A stretch of 64,000 nucleotides of DNA from Oxydemutator sp963693105 (GTDB taxonomy: Bacteria; Pseudomonadota; Gammaproteobacteria; Poriferisulfidales; Oxydemutatoraceae): the NCBI GenBank assembly GCA_963693105.1, contig OY843752.1, positions 1,769,961 to 1,833,960 on the forward strand, read 5' to 3'. The first letter of the stretch is position 1; every line of letters begins with the position of its first letter. Below the pieces are notes generated by a model. That model saw only the letters and a list, made by a program, of their open reading frames with translations. It ran no database searches and had not been told where the DNA came from. Positions 18,051 to 25,808 of the stretch are shown in pieces. Both the position numbers and the translations under genes were made by a program.

Positions 18051-19903
18051 CCGAAACAACCGACAAAATTGCGGCGCCCGGACGCCTTGCGCCGGACTTT
18101 GAGGCGGCGAATTTTCTGAAGACGCTGACCCGCCAGCCCGGCGTCTATCGGATGCTCGACGGCGACGGCGCGCCGCTCTACATCGGCAAGGCCGGCAACC
18201 TGAAAAAAAGAGTCTCGGCCTATTTCCGCAACCACGGCCTCAGCCCCAGGACACGATTGCTGATGGAGCGCGTTGCCGGCATCGAGGTCACGGTCACGCG
18301 CTCCGAAGCCGAGGCGCTGCTGCTTGAAAACAACCTGATAAAAAAACACCGGCCACGCTACAACGTGCTGCTGCGCGACGACAAGAGTTATCCCTGCATC
18401 TACGTGCCGGAGCAAGACGCCTTTCCGCGCATCGAGTTCTACCGCGGCGCGCGCAAGGCGCCCGGACGTTATTTCGGCCCCTACCCGAACGCGTCGGCGG
18501 TGCGGCAGACTCTGAGCCTGCTGCAGAAACTGTTTCGCCTGCGCCAGTGCGACGACGCCTTCTTCAACCACCGCACGCGGCCGTGCCTGCAATATCAAAT
18601 CAAGCGTTGCAGCGCGCCTTGCGTCGGCTATATCAGCGAGCCGGATTACCGCGCCGACCTGGCGCTCGCCACCGGGTTTCTTTCCGGCAACAGCCGCGAG
18701 GTCATCGAGACGCTGGCGGCGCGCATGGACCGGGCGGCGCGCGAACTGCGTTACGAGGAGGCCATCCGCTACCGCGACCAGGTTTCCATGCTGCGCCAGG
18801 TGTCCGGGCAGCAATCCGTCAGCGGCGGCGGCGACAGCGACGCCATCGCCTGCTACCTGCAGGGCGGCTTCGCCTGCGTCCAGGTATTCAACATCCGCGG
18901 CGGCATGAACATCGGCAACAAGGCGTTCTACCCGAACCTGCCCGACGACGAGATGGACGAGGCGGCGCTGCTGACCGCCTTCGCCGGGCAGTATTATCTC
19001 GCCCACGACATCCCCGGCGAGGTCATCTGCAGCCCGCCGCCGAACGACGCGGCGGCGCTGAACGCGATGCTGTCGGAAAAGGCCGGGCGCAAGGTCGCGC
19101 TGACGACGGCGCCGCGCGGCAGGAAGCGGCGGTGTCTCGCCATCGCGCGCAGCAACGCCGAGATCGCGCTGAAGTCGAAACTGTCGTCGCGCGCGGGCAT
19201 GCGCCGGCGCCTGCAGGCGTTGCAGGAGGCGCTCGACCTGGAGCGCCTGCCAACGCGCATGGAGTGTTTCGACATCAGCCACACGATGGGCGAGAAACCG
19301 GTCGCCGCCTGCGTCGTCTTCAACCAGGACGGCGCGCTCAAACAGGACTACCGCCGCTTCAACATCGGCGACATCACCGCCGGCGACGATTACGCCGCGA
19401 TGCGCCAGGCGATTGAGCGCCGTTACCGCCGCCTCCGGCGCGGCGAGGCCAAACTGCCCGATGTGCTGTTGATTGACGGCGGCAAGGGGCAGGTCAGCCA
19501 GGCGCGGGCGGTGCTGCGCGAACTCGAGGTCGCCGGAGTCGAGGTCATCGGCGTCGCCAAGGGCGCCGGACGCAAGCCCGGCCTGGAAACGCTGATTTAC
19601 GGCGACTTCGGCGAAACCATGAGACTCAGGCCGGATTCCGCGGCGCTGCACCTGATACAGCAGGTGCGCGACGAGGCGCACCGTTTTGCGATTGCCGGTC
19701 ACCGCCACCGCCGCGGCAAGGCGCGCAAGCGCTCGCCGCTTGAAGACATCCGCGGCCTCGGCCCGGTGCGCCGCCGGCAACTGCTGCGCCATTTCGGCGG
19801 CGCGCAGGGCGTCCACCGCGCCAGCACCGACGAACTCGGCAAGGTGCCCGGCATCAGCCACCGCCTGGCCGAATCCATTTACCGCAACCTGCATCCATCG
19901 TAA
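18047..19903 (+). CDS. uvrC: UvrABC system protein C
   Basis: Excinuclease subunit that makes both incisions in nucleotide excision repair. Domains in order: GIY-YIG nuclease (PGVYRMLDGDGAPLYIGKAGN, about residues 30-110), UVR/UvrB-binding motif (about 200-240), RNase H-like endonuclease (FDISHTMGEKPVAACVVF; LLIDGGKGQV) and two C-terminal helix-hairpin-helix motifs (IRGLGPVRRRQLLRHFGG). The full length of 618 aa is present. ATG overlaps the stop of the glycosylase gene; pgsA follows after six bases, the same order as uvrC-pgsA in E. coli. Confidence 0.96.
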   Translation: MTETTDKIAAPGRLAPDFEAANFLKTLTRQPGVYRMLDGDGAPLYIGKAGNLKKRVSAYFRNHGLSPRTRLLMERVAGIEVTVTRSEAEALLLENNLIKKHRPRYNVLLRDDKSYPCIYVPEQDAFPRIEFYRGARKAPGRYFGPYPNASAVRQTLSLLQKLFRLRQCDDAFFNHRTRPCLQYQIKRCSAPCVGYISEPDYRADLALATGFLSGNSREVIETLAARMDRAARELRYEEAIRYRDQVSMLRQVSGQQSVSGGGDSDAIACYLQGGFACVQVFNIRGGMNIGNKAFYPNLPDDEMDEAALLTAFAGQYYLAHDIPGEVICSPPPNDAAALNAMLSEKAGRKVALTTAPRGRKRRCLAIARSNAEIALKSKLSSRAGMRRRLQALQEALDLERLPTRMECFDISHTMGEKPVAACVVFNQDGALKQDYRRFNIGDITAGDDYAAMRQAIERRYRRLRRGEAKLPDVLLIDGGKGQVSQARAVLRELEVAGVEVIGVAKGAGRKPGLETLIYGDFGETMRLRPDSAALHLIQQVRDEAHRFAIAGHRHRRGKARKRSPLEDIRGLGPVRRRQLLRHFGGAQGVHRASTDELGKVPGISHRLAESIYRNLHPS

Positions 19904-19909
19904 TCACCG

Positions 19910-20467
19910 ATGACGCTGCCCAACCTCCTGACCCTGCTGCGCATCCTGCTGATTCCGGTGCTGGTGGCGCTGTTCTACCTGCCGTGGGCGTGGAGCGCCG
20001 CGGCCTGCGCCGGCGCCTTTGTGCTGGCGATGCTGACCGACCTGCTCGACGGCTGGCTCGCGCGCCGGCTCGAACAGGAGACGCGCTTCGGCGCCTTTCT
20101 CGATCCCGTCGCCGACAAATTGATTGTCAGCGCGGCGCTCGTCATGATTGTCAGCCGCGAGCAGTCGCTGATCATGGTGGCGCCGGCGATGATCGTAATC
20201 GGGCGGGAAATCGCGGTGTCGGCGTTGCGCGAGTGGATGGCGCAACTCGGACGGCGCCATCTGGTGCGCGTCTCGCAACTCGGAAAAATCAAGACCGTGG
20301 CGCAGGCGGCGGCCATCAGCCTGATGCTCTACCACGAACCCGTCCTCGGCTTTGACGTCAACCGCGCCGGCCTGGCGCTGCTTTACATCGCGGCGGCACT
20401 GACGCTGGTGTCCATGACGGCCTATCTGCGCGCCGCCTGGCGCCACCTGCGCCCGGACGACGGTTGA
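19910..20467 (+). CDS. pgsA: CDP-diacylglycerol-glycerol-3-phosphate 3-phosphatidyltransferase
   Basis: Inner-membrane enzyme making phosphatidylglycerol phosphate. The CDP-alcohol phosphatidyltransferase signature DGX2ARX8GX3DX3D is seen as DGWLARRLEQETRFGAFLDP with ADK following (about residues 47-68). Several hydrophobic segments are present (residues 5-25, 30-45, 82-105, 150-170). The length of 185 aa is normal. Last gene of the run starting at yceD; a tRNA on the opposite strand follows. Confidence 0.94.
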   Translation: MTLPNLLTLLRILLIPVLVALFYLPWAWSAAACAGAFVLAMLTDLLDGWLARRLEQETRFGAFLDPVADKLIVSAALVMIVSREQSLIMVAPAMIVIGREIAVSALREWMAQLGRRHLVRVSQLGKIKTVAQAAAISLMLYHEPVLGFDVNRAGLALLYIAAALTLVSMTAYLRAAWRHLRPDDG

Positions 20468-20478
20468 AAAAGAGGGGC

Positions 20479-20554
20479 TGGAGCGGGAAACGAGGTTCGA
20501 ACTCGCGACCTCAACCTTGGCAAGGTTGCGCTCTACCAGCTGAGCTATTCCCGC
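20479..20554 (-). tRNA. tRNA-Gly (anticodon GCC)
   Basis: 76 nt including encoded CCA. Acceptor GCGGGAA pairs with TTCCCGC; D-arm AGCTCAGCTGGTAGAGC; anticodon loop TTGCCAA; T-arm GTTCGAAC. All four stems pair. Confidence 0.95.
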
Positions 20555-20570
20555 ATCGCGTGCGGATGCA

Positions 20571-20599
20571 ATTTTCCACCAATGCCGCGGCACAGTCAA
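20571..20599 (-). promoter_or_regulatory. promoter of tRNA-Gly
   Basis: On the minus strand TTGACT (20599-20594) and GAAAAT (20576-20571) are 17 bases apart. Transcription would begin about ten bases before the tRNA 5' end at 20554. Confidence 0.5.
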
Positions 20600-20663
20600 T
20601 AGAAGCCATCGGCGCCGAATAGTGGTAACCTTTGCGCGGTGGACTTGCAGCGGCCTGGTCACG

Positions 20664-20737
20664 GGCTAGTTGGCAGAGTGGTTATGCAGCGGCCTGCAAA
20701 GCCGTGTACGCCGGTTCGACTCCGGCACTAGCCTCCA
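20664..20737 (+). tRNA. tRNA-Cys (anticodon GCA)
   Basis: 74 nt with CCA. Acceptor GGCTAGT pairs with ACTAGCC; anticodon loop CTGCAAA; T-arm GCCGGTTCGACTCCGGC. Confidence 0.95.
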
Positions 20738-20760
20738 GCTCGCGGCAACCGCACGACCAC

Positions 20761-20847
20761 GGGGACGTGGCGGAATTGGCAGACGCTTTGGACTTAAAAT
20801 CCAATGGCTTTTATGCCGTGCGGGTTCGAGTCCCGCCGTCCCCACCA
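20761..20847 (+). tRNA. tRNA-Leu (anticodon TAA)
   Basis: 87 nt with CCA, class II with a long variable arm. Acceptor GGGGACG pairs with CGTCCCC; anticodon loop CTTAAAA; T-arm CGGGTTCGAGTCCCG. It lies 23 bases downstream of tRNA-Cys and 22 bases before the NADH dehydrogenase start. Confidence 0.95.
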
Positions 20848-20869
20848 TCAGGCGAACGACCGACGACCA

Positions 20870-22534
20870 ATGACAAACGCACAGGCCAGCAAGACACGGG
20901 TCGTCATCGTCGGCGGCGGCTTCGCCGGCGTGTACACCGCGAAATATCTGCGCCGGCATGCCGCGAACATCACGGTGGAGCTGATCAACGACAACAACTA
21001 TTTCGTGTTCCAGCCGCTGCTGCCGGAAGTCACCGCCGGAACCATCCACGTCATGGACGCGGTGTCGCCGCTGCGCCTGCTGCTGCCGAAAACCCGCTTC
21101 CGCATGGCGCAGGTCAAGGCCATAGACTTTGACAAGCAGACGGTGCGCGTGCTGCAGGGGCACAAGACGCGCTATGTGCGCGTGCCCTACGACCATCTCG
21201 TCGTCGCCTGCGGGCTGGAAGCCAACCTGGCGATGCTGCCCGGATTTGCGGAGCACGGCCTGCCAATCAAGAACATCGCCGACGCCTACAGTCTTCGCAA
21301 CCACATCATCCAGTGCCTGGAACACGCCGACATCACCAACAACCCGCGACTGAAACGCAAACTGCTGACATTCACCGTCGCCGGCGGCGGCTTTTCCGGC
21401 GTCGAGACCGCCGGAGAACTCTACGAGATGCTGCGCCGCACCGCGCGCTTTTACCCGTATATCGAGGCCGGCGAAATTCGCCTGGTTCTGGTACACGGCG
21501 GCCCGAGGCTGCTGCCGGAGTTGTCCGAAACGTCGAGCCGCTACATCCACAAGCTGTTCGCCAAGCGCGGCATCGAGGTGCGGCTCGATTGCCGCCTTGC
21601 CAACGCCACCGGCAGTTCGGTGCAAACGGAAGACGGCGAGCGGATTGACACCATGACGCTGGTGACAACGGTCGGCATGACCGTCGCGCCGGTGGTCTCG
21701 TCGTCGCCGCTGAAACTGAAGCGCAATCGCATCGTCACCAACCGCCTGCTGCAGGCGCAGGGGTTCGACAACGTCTGGGCGCTCGGCGACGCGGCCTGCA
21801 TCCCGCTCGACGACGACGGCGAAAGATACGCGCCGCCGACCGCGCAATTCGCGGTACACGAGGCCAGGCGGCTGGCGGACAACATCGCGGCGCGCGTCGA
21901 GGGCCGCGCGCCGGCGCCGTTCTCGTATAAAAGCAGGGGCGCGCTCGCATCGCTCGGCAACCGCCGCGGCATCGCCGAAATTGCCGGTGTGCGCCTGTCC
22001 GGCATCAGCGCATGGCTGTTGTGGAGGAGTTTGTATTTGTCCATGCTGCCGGGCGTCGCGACGCGGATGCGAATCGCGCTGGACTGGTTGCTGGACTGGT
22101 TTCTGCCGCGCAGCATCGTCCAGATTGAACAAAAGCCGGAACGCGCCTGCCGCCTGCTGCGCTTCAGGAAAGGCGACACGATCTCGGAACCGGGGCAGGT
22201 CACGCGGGGTTTGTACACGGTGGTTTCCGGCGCGCTTGAATCCAATGTCACGGACCCGAAGACCGGAGAGGAACTGGTGCGCGTGCTCGGCGCCGGAACC
22301 CACTGGGGCGAGCGCACCATCAGCGACGACACGACGACGGTCGGCACACTGAGGGCCATCAAGGACAGCAACGTGCTGGTGCTCGACAAGGAGGATTTCA
22401 AACGTCTGCGGCGCTCTTTCAATGTGCTCGACGACTATTTCTCCCACCTGCCCGAATCACTCTACCCCGATCAGTTGCAGCATCACCAGCCGTTCAACGA
22501 CAACAATACGGAGAAAACACCCCATGCTGATTGA
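20870..22534 (+). CDS. ndh: type II NADH dehydrogenase with C-terminal cyclic-nucleotide-binding-like domain
   Basis: NDH-2 family flavoprotein passing electrons from NADH to quinone without proton pumping. FAD site VVIVGGGFAGVYTAKYL (about residues 11-27), NADH site VAGGGFSGVETAGE (about 170), and second FAD motif NVWALGDAACIP (about 300). A hydrophobic, amphipathic stretch at about 380-415 may be the membrane anchor. Residues about 425-540 resemble a CAP/cNMP-binding fold (FRKGDTISEPGQVTRGLYTVVSGALES...GAGTHWGERTI), a tail not present in E. coli Ndh (434 aa); it may sense a ligand. Chosen start ATG 20870 is just past tRNA-Leu. The last 11 bases overlap the next gene. Confidence 0.87.
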   Translation: MTNAQASKTRVVIVGGGFAGVYTAKYLRRHAANITVELINDNNYFVFQPLLPEVTAGTIHVMDAVSPLRLLLPKTRFRMAQVKAIDFDKQTVRVLQGHKTRYVRVPYDHLVVACGLEANLAMLPGFAEHGLPIKNIADAYSLRNHIIQCLEHADITNNPRLKRKLLTFTVAGGGFSGVETAGELYEMLRRTARFYPYIEAGEIRLVLVHGGPRLLPELSETSSRYIHKLFAKRGIEVRLDCRLANATGSSVQTEDGERIDTMTLVTTVGMTVAPVVSSSPLKLKRNRIVTNRLLQAQGFDNVWALGDAACIPLDDDGERYAPPTAQFAVHEARRLADNIAARVEGRAPAPFSYKSRGALASLGNRRGIAEIAGVRLSGISAWLLWRSLYLSMLPGVATRMRIALDWLLDWFLPRSIVQIEQKPERACRLLRFRKGDTISEPGQVTRGLYTVVSGALESNVTDPKTGEELVRVLGAGTHWGERTISDDTTTVGTLRAIKDSNVLVLDKEDFKRLRRSFNVLDDYFSHLPESLYPDQLQHHQPFNDNNTEKTPHAD

Positions 22535-23339
22535 CCTGCGCGAGATTCGCACCCACATCATTGCTTCCGCAGAAGATGATCCCGACCGCTACAAAAGCGT
22601 GACCGCCATGGCGGAGCGACTGGGGCTGAACTACGAAGTGCATCGCCCGGTTTACGTCAGAGCCAACGGCATCGGCTGCGCCATTGCGCACCTGCACATC
22701 CTGGCCAGCGCACAGGCCCCCTGCCTGGTGCTGGAAGACGACTGCGAGACCACATCCCACCTCCAGATTCGCTTCGAAGTGCCCGACGAAGCGGATGCGG
22801 TTCATCTCGGCGTATGCACAGTCGGAATCCCCTTGTCGGACCATCCTCGCCGACGGGTGACCTTTCCCGTGTCCGACCAGCCCGGCGAGCCCAAGCGCAA
22901 AGACAGGCGGGTTCCGCGATGCATACTCGGGGCCGCCGTAACCACGGAATACAACGAGATCTTTCTAAGAGCGCACAACATGGTTTCGACCCACGCCTAC
23001 CTGTACCTCGGAAAAGAAATGATCGAAACGGTACGCGGGGAAATCCTCGAGTCTCTGACCATCCCGTGGCACTGGGACGTCGCCATGGCGCGGTTGCAAA
23101 AATCGCGGCTTGTTCTGACGCCGCGCCGGCCCTTCTTTTACCAGAAAGACACGAAAGACGTGACCCTTCCCGAAACGGATCTGGAGCCGGTGCCGAATCC
23201 GGACGAACTGGACGATGCCTGGTTTGAACGTCGGCTGGACACGGAGCGATCCGGCCACAAGCTGTACTATAGAATCCTCATTTATTCCCTGCACAGGTTT
23301 CGGCTCGGCCTCGGGTGGCTGATGGGTAAGTTGCCGTAG
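22524..23339 (+). CDS. GT25-like glycosyltransferase, copy A
   Basis: 271-aa protein resembling family 25 LPS glycosyltransferases: GCAIAHLHIL followed by LVLEDDCE (about residues 52-76), the acceptor/metal-binding pattern of that family. It would add a sugar to lipopolysaccharide or another glycan in the cytoplasm; the assignment is moderate because the rest is divergent. GGAG lies nine bases before ATG 22524. A near duplicate follows at 23418. The C-terminus is basic and hydrophobic (KLYYRILIYSLHRFRLGLGWLMGKLP), perhaps a membrane contact. Confidence 0.65.
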   Translation: MLIDLREIRTHIIASAEDDPDRYKSVTAMAERLGLNYEVHRPVYVRANGIGCAIAHLHILASAQAPCLVLEDDCETTSHLQIRFEVPDEADAVHLGVCTVGIPLSDHPRRRVTFPVSDQPGEPKRKDRRVPRCILGAAVTTEYNEIFLRAHNMVSTHAYLYLGKEMIETVRGEILESLTIPWHWDVAMARLQKSRLVLTPRRPFFYQKDTKDVTLPETDLEPVPNPDELDDAWFERRLDTERSGHKLYYRILIYSLHRFRLGLGWLMGKLP

Positions 23340-23417
23340 GCGGCCGCCGGATATGAATGACTCCACCCTGAAGAATTGCAACGCCACCCGCGTTGGACGA
23401 CGATACAAAGGAGCCAC

Positions 23418-24125
23418 ATGCTGATTGACCTGCGCAAGATTCCCACCCGCATCATCGCCTGCCCTGACAAAGGGACCACCCGCTACAAAGACGTAACCGC
23501 CATGGCACAACGAGTGGGGTTGCACTACGAAGTGTACCAATCAGTCTATATGGGAAGCAAAACACTCGGTTGCGCCCTCGCACACTTGCGCGCTTTGAAA
23601 GACGCACCAGCCCCCTGCCTGGTGCTGGAAGACGACTGCGAGGAAACACCCCATTTCCGGCACCGCTTCGAAGTGCCCGACGAAGCGGATGTGGTCTCTC
23701 TCGCCATCAACACAGCCGGAATCCCCTTGTCGGAGCATCCTTCTCCCCGGCTGACCCTGAACCCGCCCAGCCCGCGTCTGCACGAGACCAGAAAGATTCC
23801 GAGATATGTGTTCGGCGGCGCCGTGGCCACGGAATACAACGAGACCTTTCTGAGGATACACAACATGCTTGGCGGTACCGCCTATCTATACATCACAGAA
23901 AAAGCAATCAAGGAAACGTGCGAGGCAATCGTTGATTATATGACCATCCTGAGTGACTGGGACAACGCCATGGCACGGCTGCAAAAACAACGGTTGCTTG
24001 TTCTGACACCGCGCCGGCCCTTTCTGTACCAGAAATACGACAAAGACCAGACATACCGTGAAACCGGTTTGACACCGTGCCGAATCTGGAAAAACTGGAC
24101 GATGCCTGGTTCGAGCATCGGATGA
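23418..24125 (+). CDS. GT25-like glycosyltransferase, copy B, frameshifted near its end
   Basis: Tandem paralogue of the preceding gene: same start MLIDLRKIPTRIIA, GCALAHLRAL, LVLEDDCEE and the LVLTPRRPFLYQK block. AAGGAG sits five bases before ATG 23418. About 23 residues before its stop the frame shifts relative to copy A: CCGGTGCCG of copy A is CCGTGCCG here (near 24077), a one-base loss, so the protein ends early as PCRIWKNWTMPGSSIG. The conserved core is intact, so activity may survive. Confidence 0.65.
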   Translation: MLIDLRKIPTRIIACPDKGTTRYKDVTAMAQRVGLHYEVYQSVYMGSKTLGCALAHLRALKDAPAPCLVLEDDCEETPHFRHRFEVPDEADVVSLAINTAGIPLSEHPSPRLTLNPPSPRLHETRKIPRYVFGGAVATEYNETFLRIHNMLGGTAYLYITEKAIKETCEAIVDYMTILSDWDNAMARLQKQRLLVLTPRRPFLYQKYDKDQTYRETGLTPCRIWKNWTMPGSSIG

Positions 24126-24247
24126 ACACCCAACCACCACCCATCAAAAACGCCCATCCCCATCGCGGACTGTTCCGCAGAATCATCACGTCCGTGCTAT
24201 ACAGACTTTGGCGCGCCCTCGAGCGGCTGCTGAAGAAGTCGCTGTAG
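24078..24247 (+). pseudogene. out-of-frame C-terminal end of GT25-like copy B
   Basis: In the shifted frame this stretch reads NLEKLDDAWFEHRM and ends LWRALERLLKKSL at TAG 24245-24247, matching the end of copy A (DELDDAWFERRL...). It is the natural C-terminus separated from copy B by the single-base deletion near 24077. Confidence 0.6.
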
Positions 24248-24276
24248 GCAGGGGCGCCGCAAAAGCCCCGCCGAAG

Positions 24277-25221
24277 TCATATCCAGTCGAAGCGGTATCT
24301 GAGGTTCAGGGTCACGCCCCAGTACTCGATGTCGTCGCTTTCAGCCTGCCACAGTATGGTGTTGCTGCGGTCGCCGATTTCACTCACCCGGTCGGCCGGC
24401 GCGACGGTGGACTCGTGGTTGCGCAGCGTATCCCACGGCTTGCGCTCGCCCTCGAACTCGCCGAACCGCGCATAGCGAAAACGGACGCCCGCCGACAGGC
24501 GCTCGTCCACGGCGTAGTCCATGCCCAGCAGCAGCTGCCAGCCAAAAAGATCGTCCTCGACGCTGGTCTCCAGACTGCTCACCGTGCCGCGTGCGGACTC
24601 TATGGCGACATCGTTGTCCCTGACAAACCGCAGGCGAAGATCGGCCTCGGTTCTCGACCAGCCCAGGCCCGCGCCGACATACGGCGTCCACCGGGAATCC
24701 GTCTTGTGGTCGTAATACACATTGAAGAAAACGTCATGCGACTCGATGTCTTTCAGACGGTTGCTGGCGCTGCCGCCGGCTCCGGGCATGCCGCCCGTTG
24801 TCAAGCCGTCGAACTCGGCCAGCTTGGCCGGCGAATTGCCGCCGAGCGGACGCCAGACATCGTCGTCGTCGTATTCGTTGTTGCGGTGGGAGTATTCCAG
24901 TTCGAGCCTGAGCGGCGCGTGGCGAAGGGCGTAGCCGACGGTCAGCCCGGCCAGATGGCCGGCGCCGGCGCCGCCCCAGCGATTCAAAAAGGAGTCTCCG
25001 GTCGCCCGGGCGCAGGCATCGCTCCACGCGCCGCCCGCGAGATGCAGGTCGCATGCGGTCGGAACGCCGGAACTGAACGATTCAAACTCGGCGCTCGGAG
25101 CGACGGCAAATCCCAGGTTGAGCCCCACGTAGGCGCGGCCCTGGTCGGCCGGGGCCGAATGCCCGAAAAGCATGACCGGCGCCGCCAGCAGTAAAAAAAT
25201 CTTTTTGGCCCTCTTTCTCAC
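24277..25221 (-). CDS. outer membrane beta-barrel protein (OmpA/opacity-like)
   Basis: 314-aa exported protein: basic start (RKRAKK), hydrophobic core (IFLLLAAPVMLFG) and a cleavage site near APADQG. Alternating beta-strand patterns fill the rest (GRAYVGLNLGFAV, LRLELEYSHR, WTPYVGAGLGWSR, WQLLLGMDYAV, LSAGVRFRYARF), and the C-terminal strand VTLNLRYRFDW is typical of porin-like barrels recognised by BamA. Start GTG 25221 is chosen for the AAAGGAG six bases upstream; ATGs at 25239 and 25251 lie before that site. Function beyond a surface barrel is unknown. Confidence 0.78.
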   Translation of the reverse strand: MRKRAKKIFLLLAAPVMLFGHSAPADQGRAYVGLNLGFAVAPSAEFESFSSGVPTACDLHLAGGAWSDACARATGDSFLNRWGGAGAGHLAGLTVGYALRHAPLRLELEYSHRNNEYDDDDVWRPLGGNSPAKLAEFDGLTTGGMPGAGGSASNRLKDIESHDVFFNVYYDHKTDSRWTPYVGAGLGWSRTEADLRLRFVRDNDVAIESARGTVSSLETSVEDDLFGWQLLLGMDYAVDERLSAGVRFRYARFGEFEGERKPWDTLRNHESTVAPADRVSEIGDRSNTILWQAESDDIEYWGVTLNLRYRFDWI

Positions 25222-25227
25222 TATGAA

Positions 25228-25234
25228 CTCCTTT
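25228..25234 (-). promoter_or_regulatory. Shine-Dalgarno site fixing the GTG start of the beta-barrel gene
   Basis: AAAGGAG on the minus strand, six bases upstream of GTG 25221. It lies inside the longer reading frame that begins at ATG 25251, which argues against that upstream start. Confidence 0.7.
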
Positions 25235-25252
25235 GTCATCGAACACGGCATT

Positions 25253-25756
25253 TTATGCGCGCCGCGCGCGCGCGTCCAGCAACAAATCGCAAGCCTCGCG
25301 CGCCGCGCCGCGGCCCGCTTTCAGGGAAGCCGTCCAGTCGGCGCGCCGCAGGACTTCGCGATGGGCGTCGGCGGGCGCCAGCGCCAGACCGGCGCGCTCC
25401 ATCGCCGGCAGATCAATGGCGTCGTCGCCCATGAAAGCCGCCTGTTTCGCGTCGAGGTCGAAACGCACCAGCAAGGCGTCGAGCACCGCGGCCTTGTCGC
25501 GGCAGCCCTGGTACACGTGCTCTACACCCAGCTCCGTCATTCTTTCGGCGACGATGCCGCTGTCGCGCGCGCTGGCGACGGCGACCTGGATTCCGTATTG
25601 GTGCAGCAGGCAGATCCCGTGGCCGTCCTTGACATTGAAGCATTTGATTTCGCCGCCGTCGGCGCCGAAGCACAGCCTGCCGTCGGTCAGCACACCGTCC
25701 ACGTCGAACACAATCAGTTCAATCGCGGCGGCTTTTCTTGAAATTTCGTCGTCCAT
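25253..25756 (-). CDS. kdsC: 3-deoxy-D-manno-octulosonate 8-phosphate phosphatase KdsC
   Basis: HAD-family phosphatase releasing KDO for lipid A-core synthesis. Motif I FDVDGVLTDGRL (Asp nucleophile and acid), motif II SARDSGIV, and motif IV GDDAIDLPAM (usual form GDDLNDLP). The cap-less length of 167 aa is right for tetrameric KdsC. Start ATG 25756, since the frame extends upstream without similarity. Divergent from rpoN; the lptCAB genes that commonly separate kdsC and rpoN are absent here. Confidence 0.9.
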   Translation of the reverse strand: MDDEISRKAAAIELIVFDVDGVLTDGRLCFGADGGEIKCFNVKDGHGICLLHQYGIQVAVASARDSGIVAERMTELGVEHVYQGCRDKAAVLDALLVRFDLDAKQAAFMGDDAIDLPAMERAGLALAPADAHREVLRRADWTASLKAGRGAAREACDLLLDARARRA

Positions 25757-25808
25757 CGTGAACAGTGGTAAAATCACCCCGGTTGCGGGCGTCCACCATA
25801 CTATAACA

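Noticed and set aside
17969..19894. A 641-codon minus-strand open frame
   Set aside because: Antisense shadow of uvrC, with no recognisable features.
20666..22447. A 593-codon minus-strand open frame
   Set aside because: Antisense to ndh and crosses two tRNA genes.
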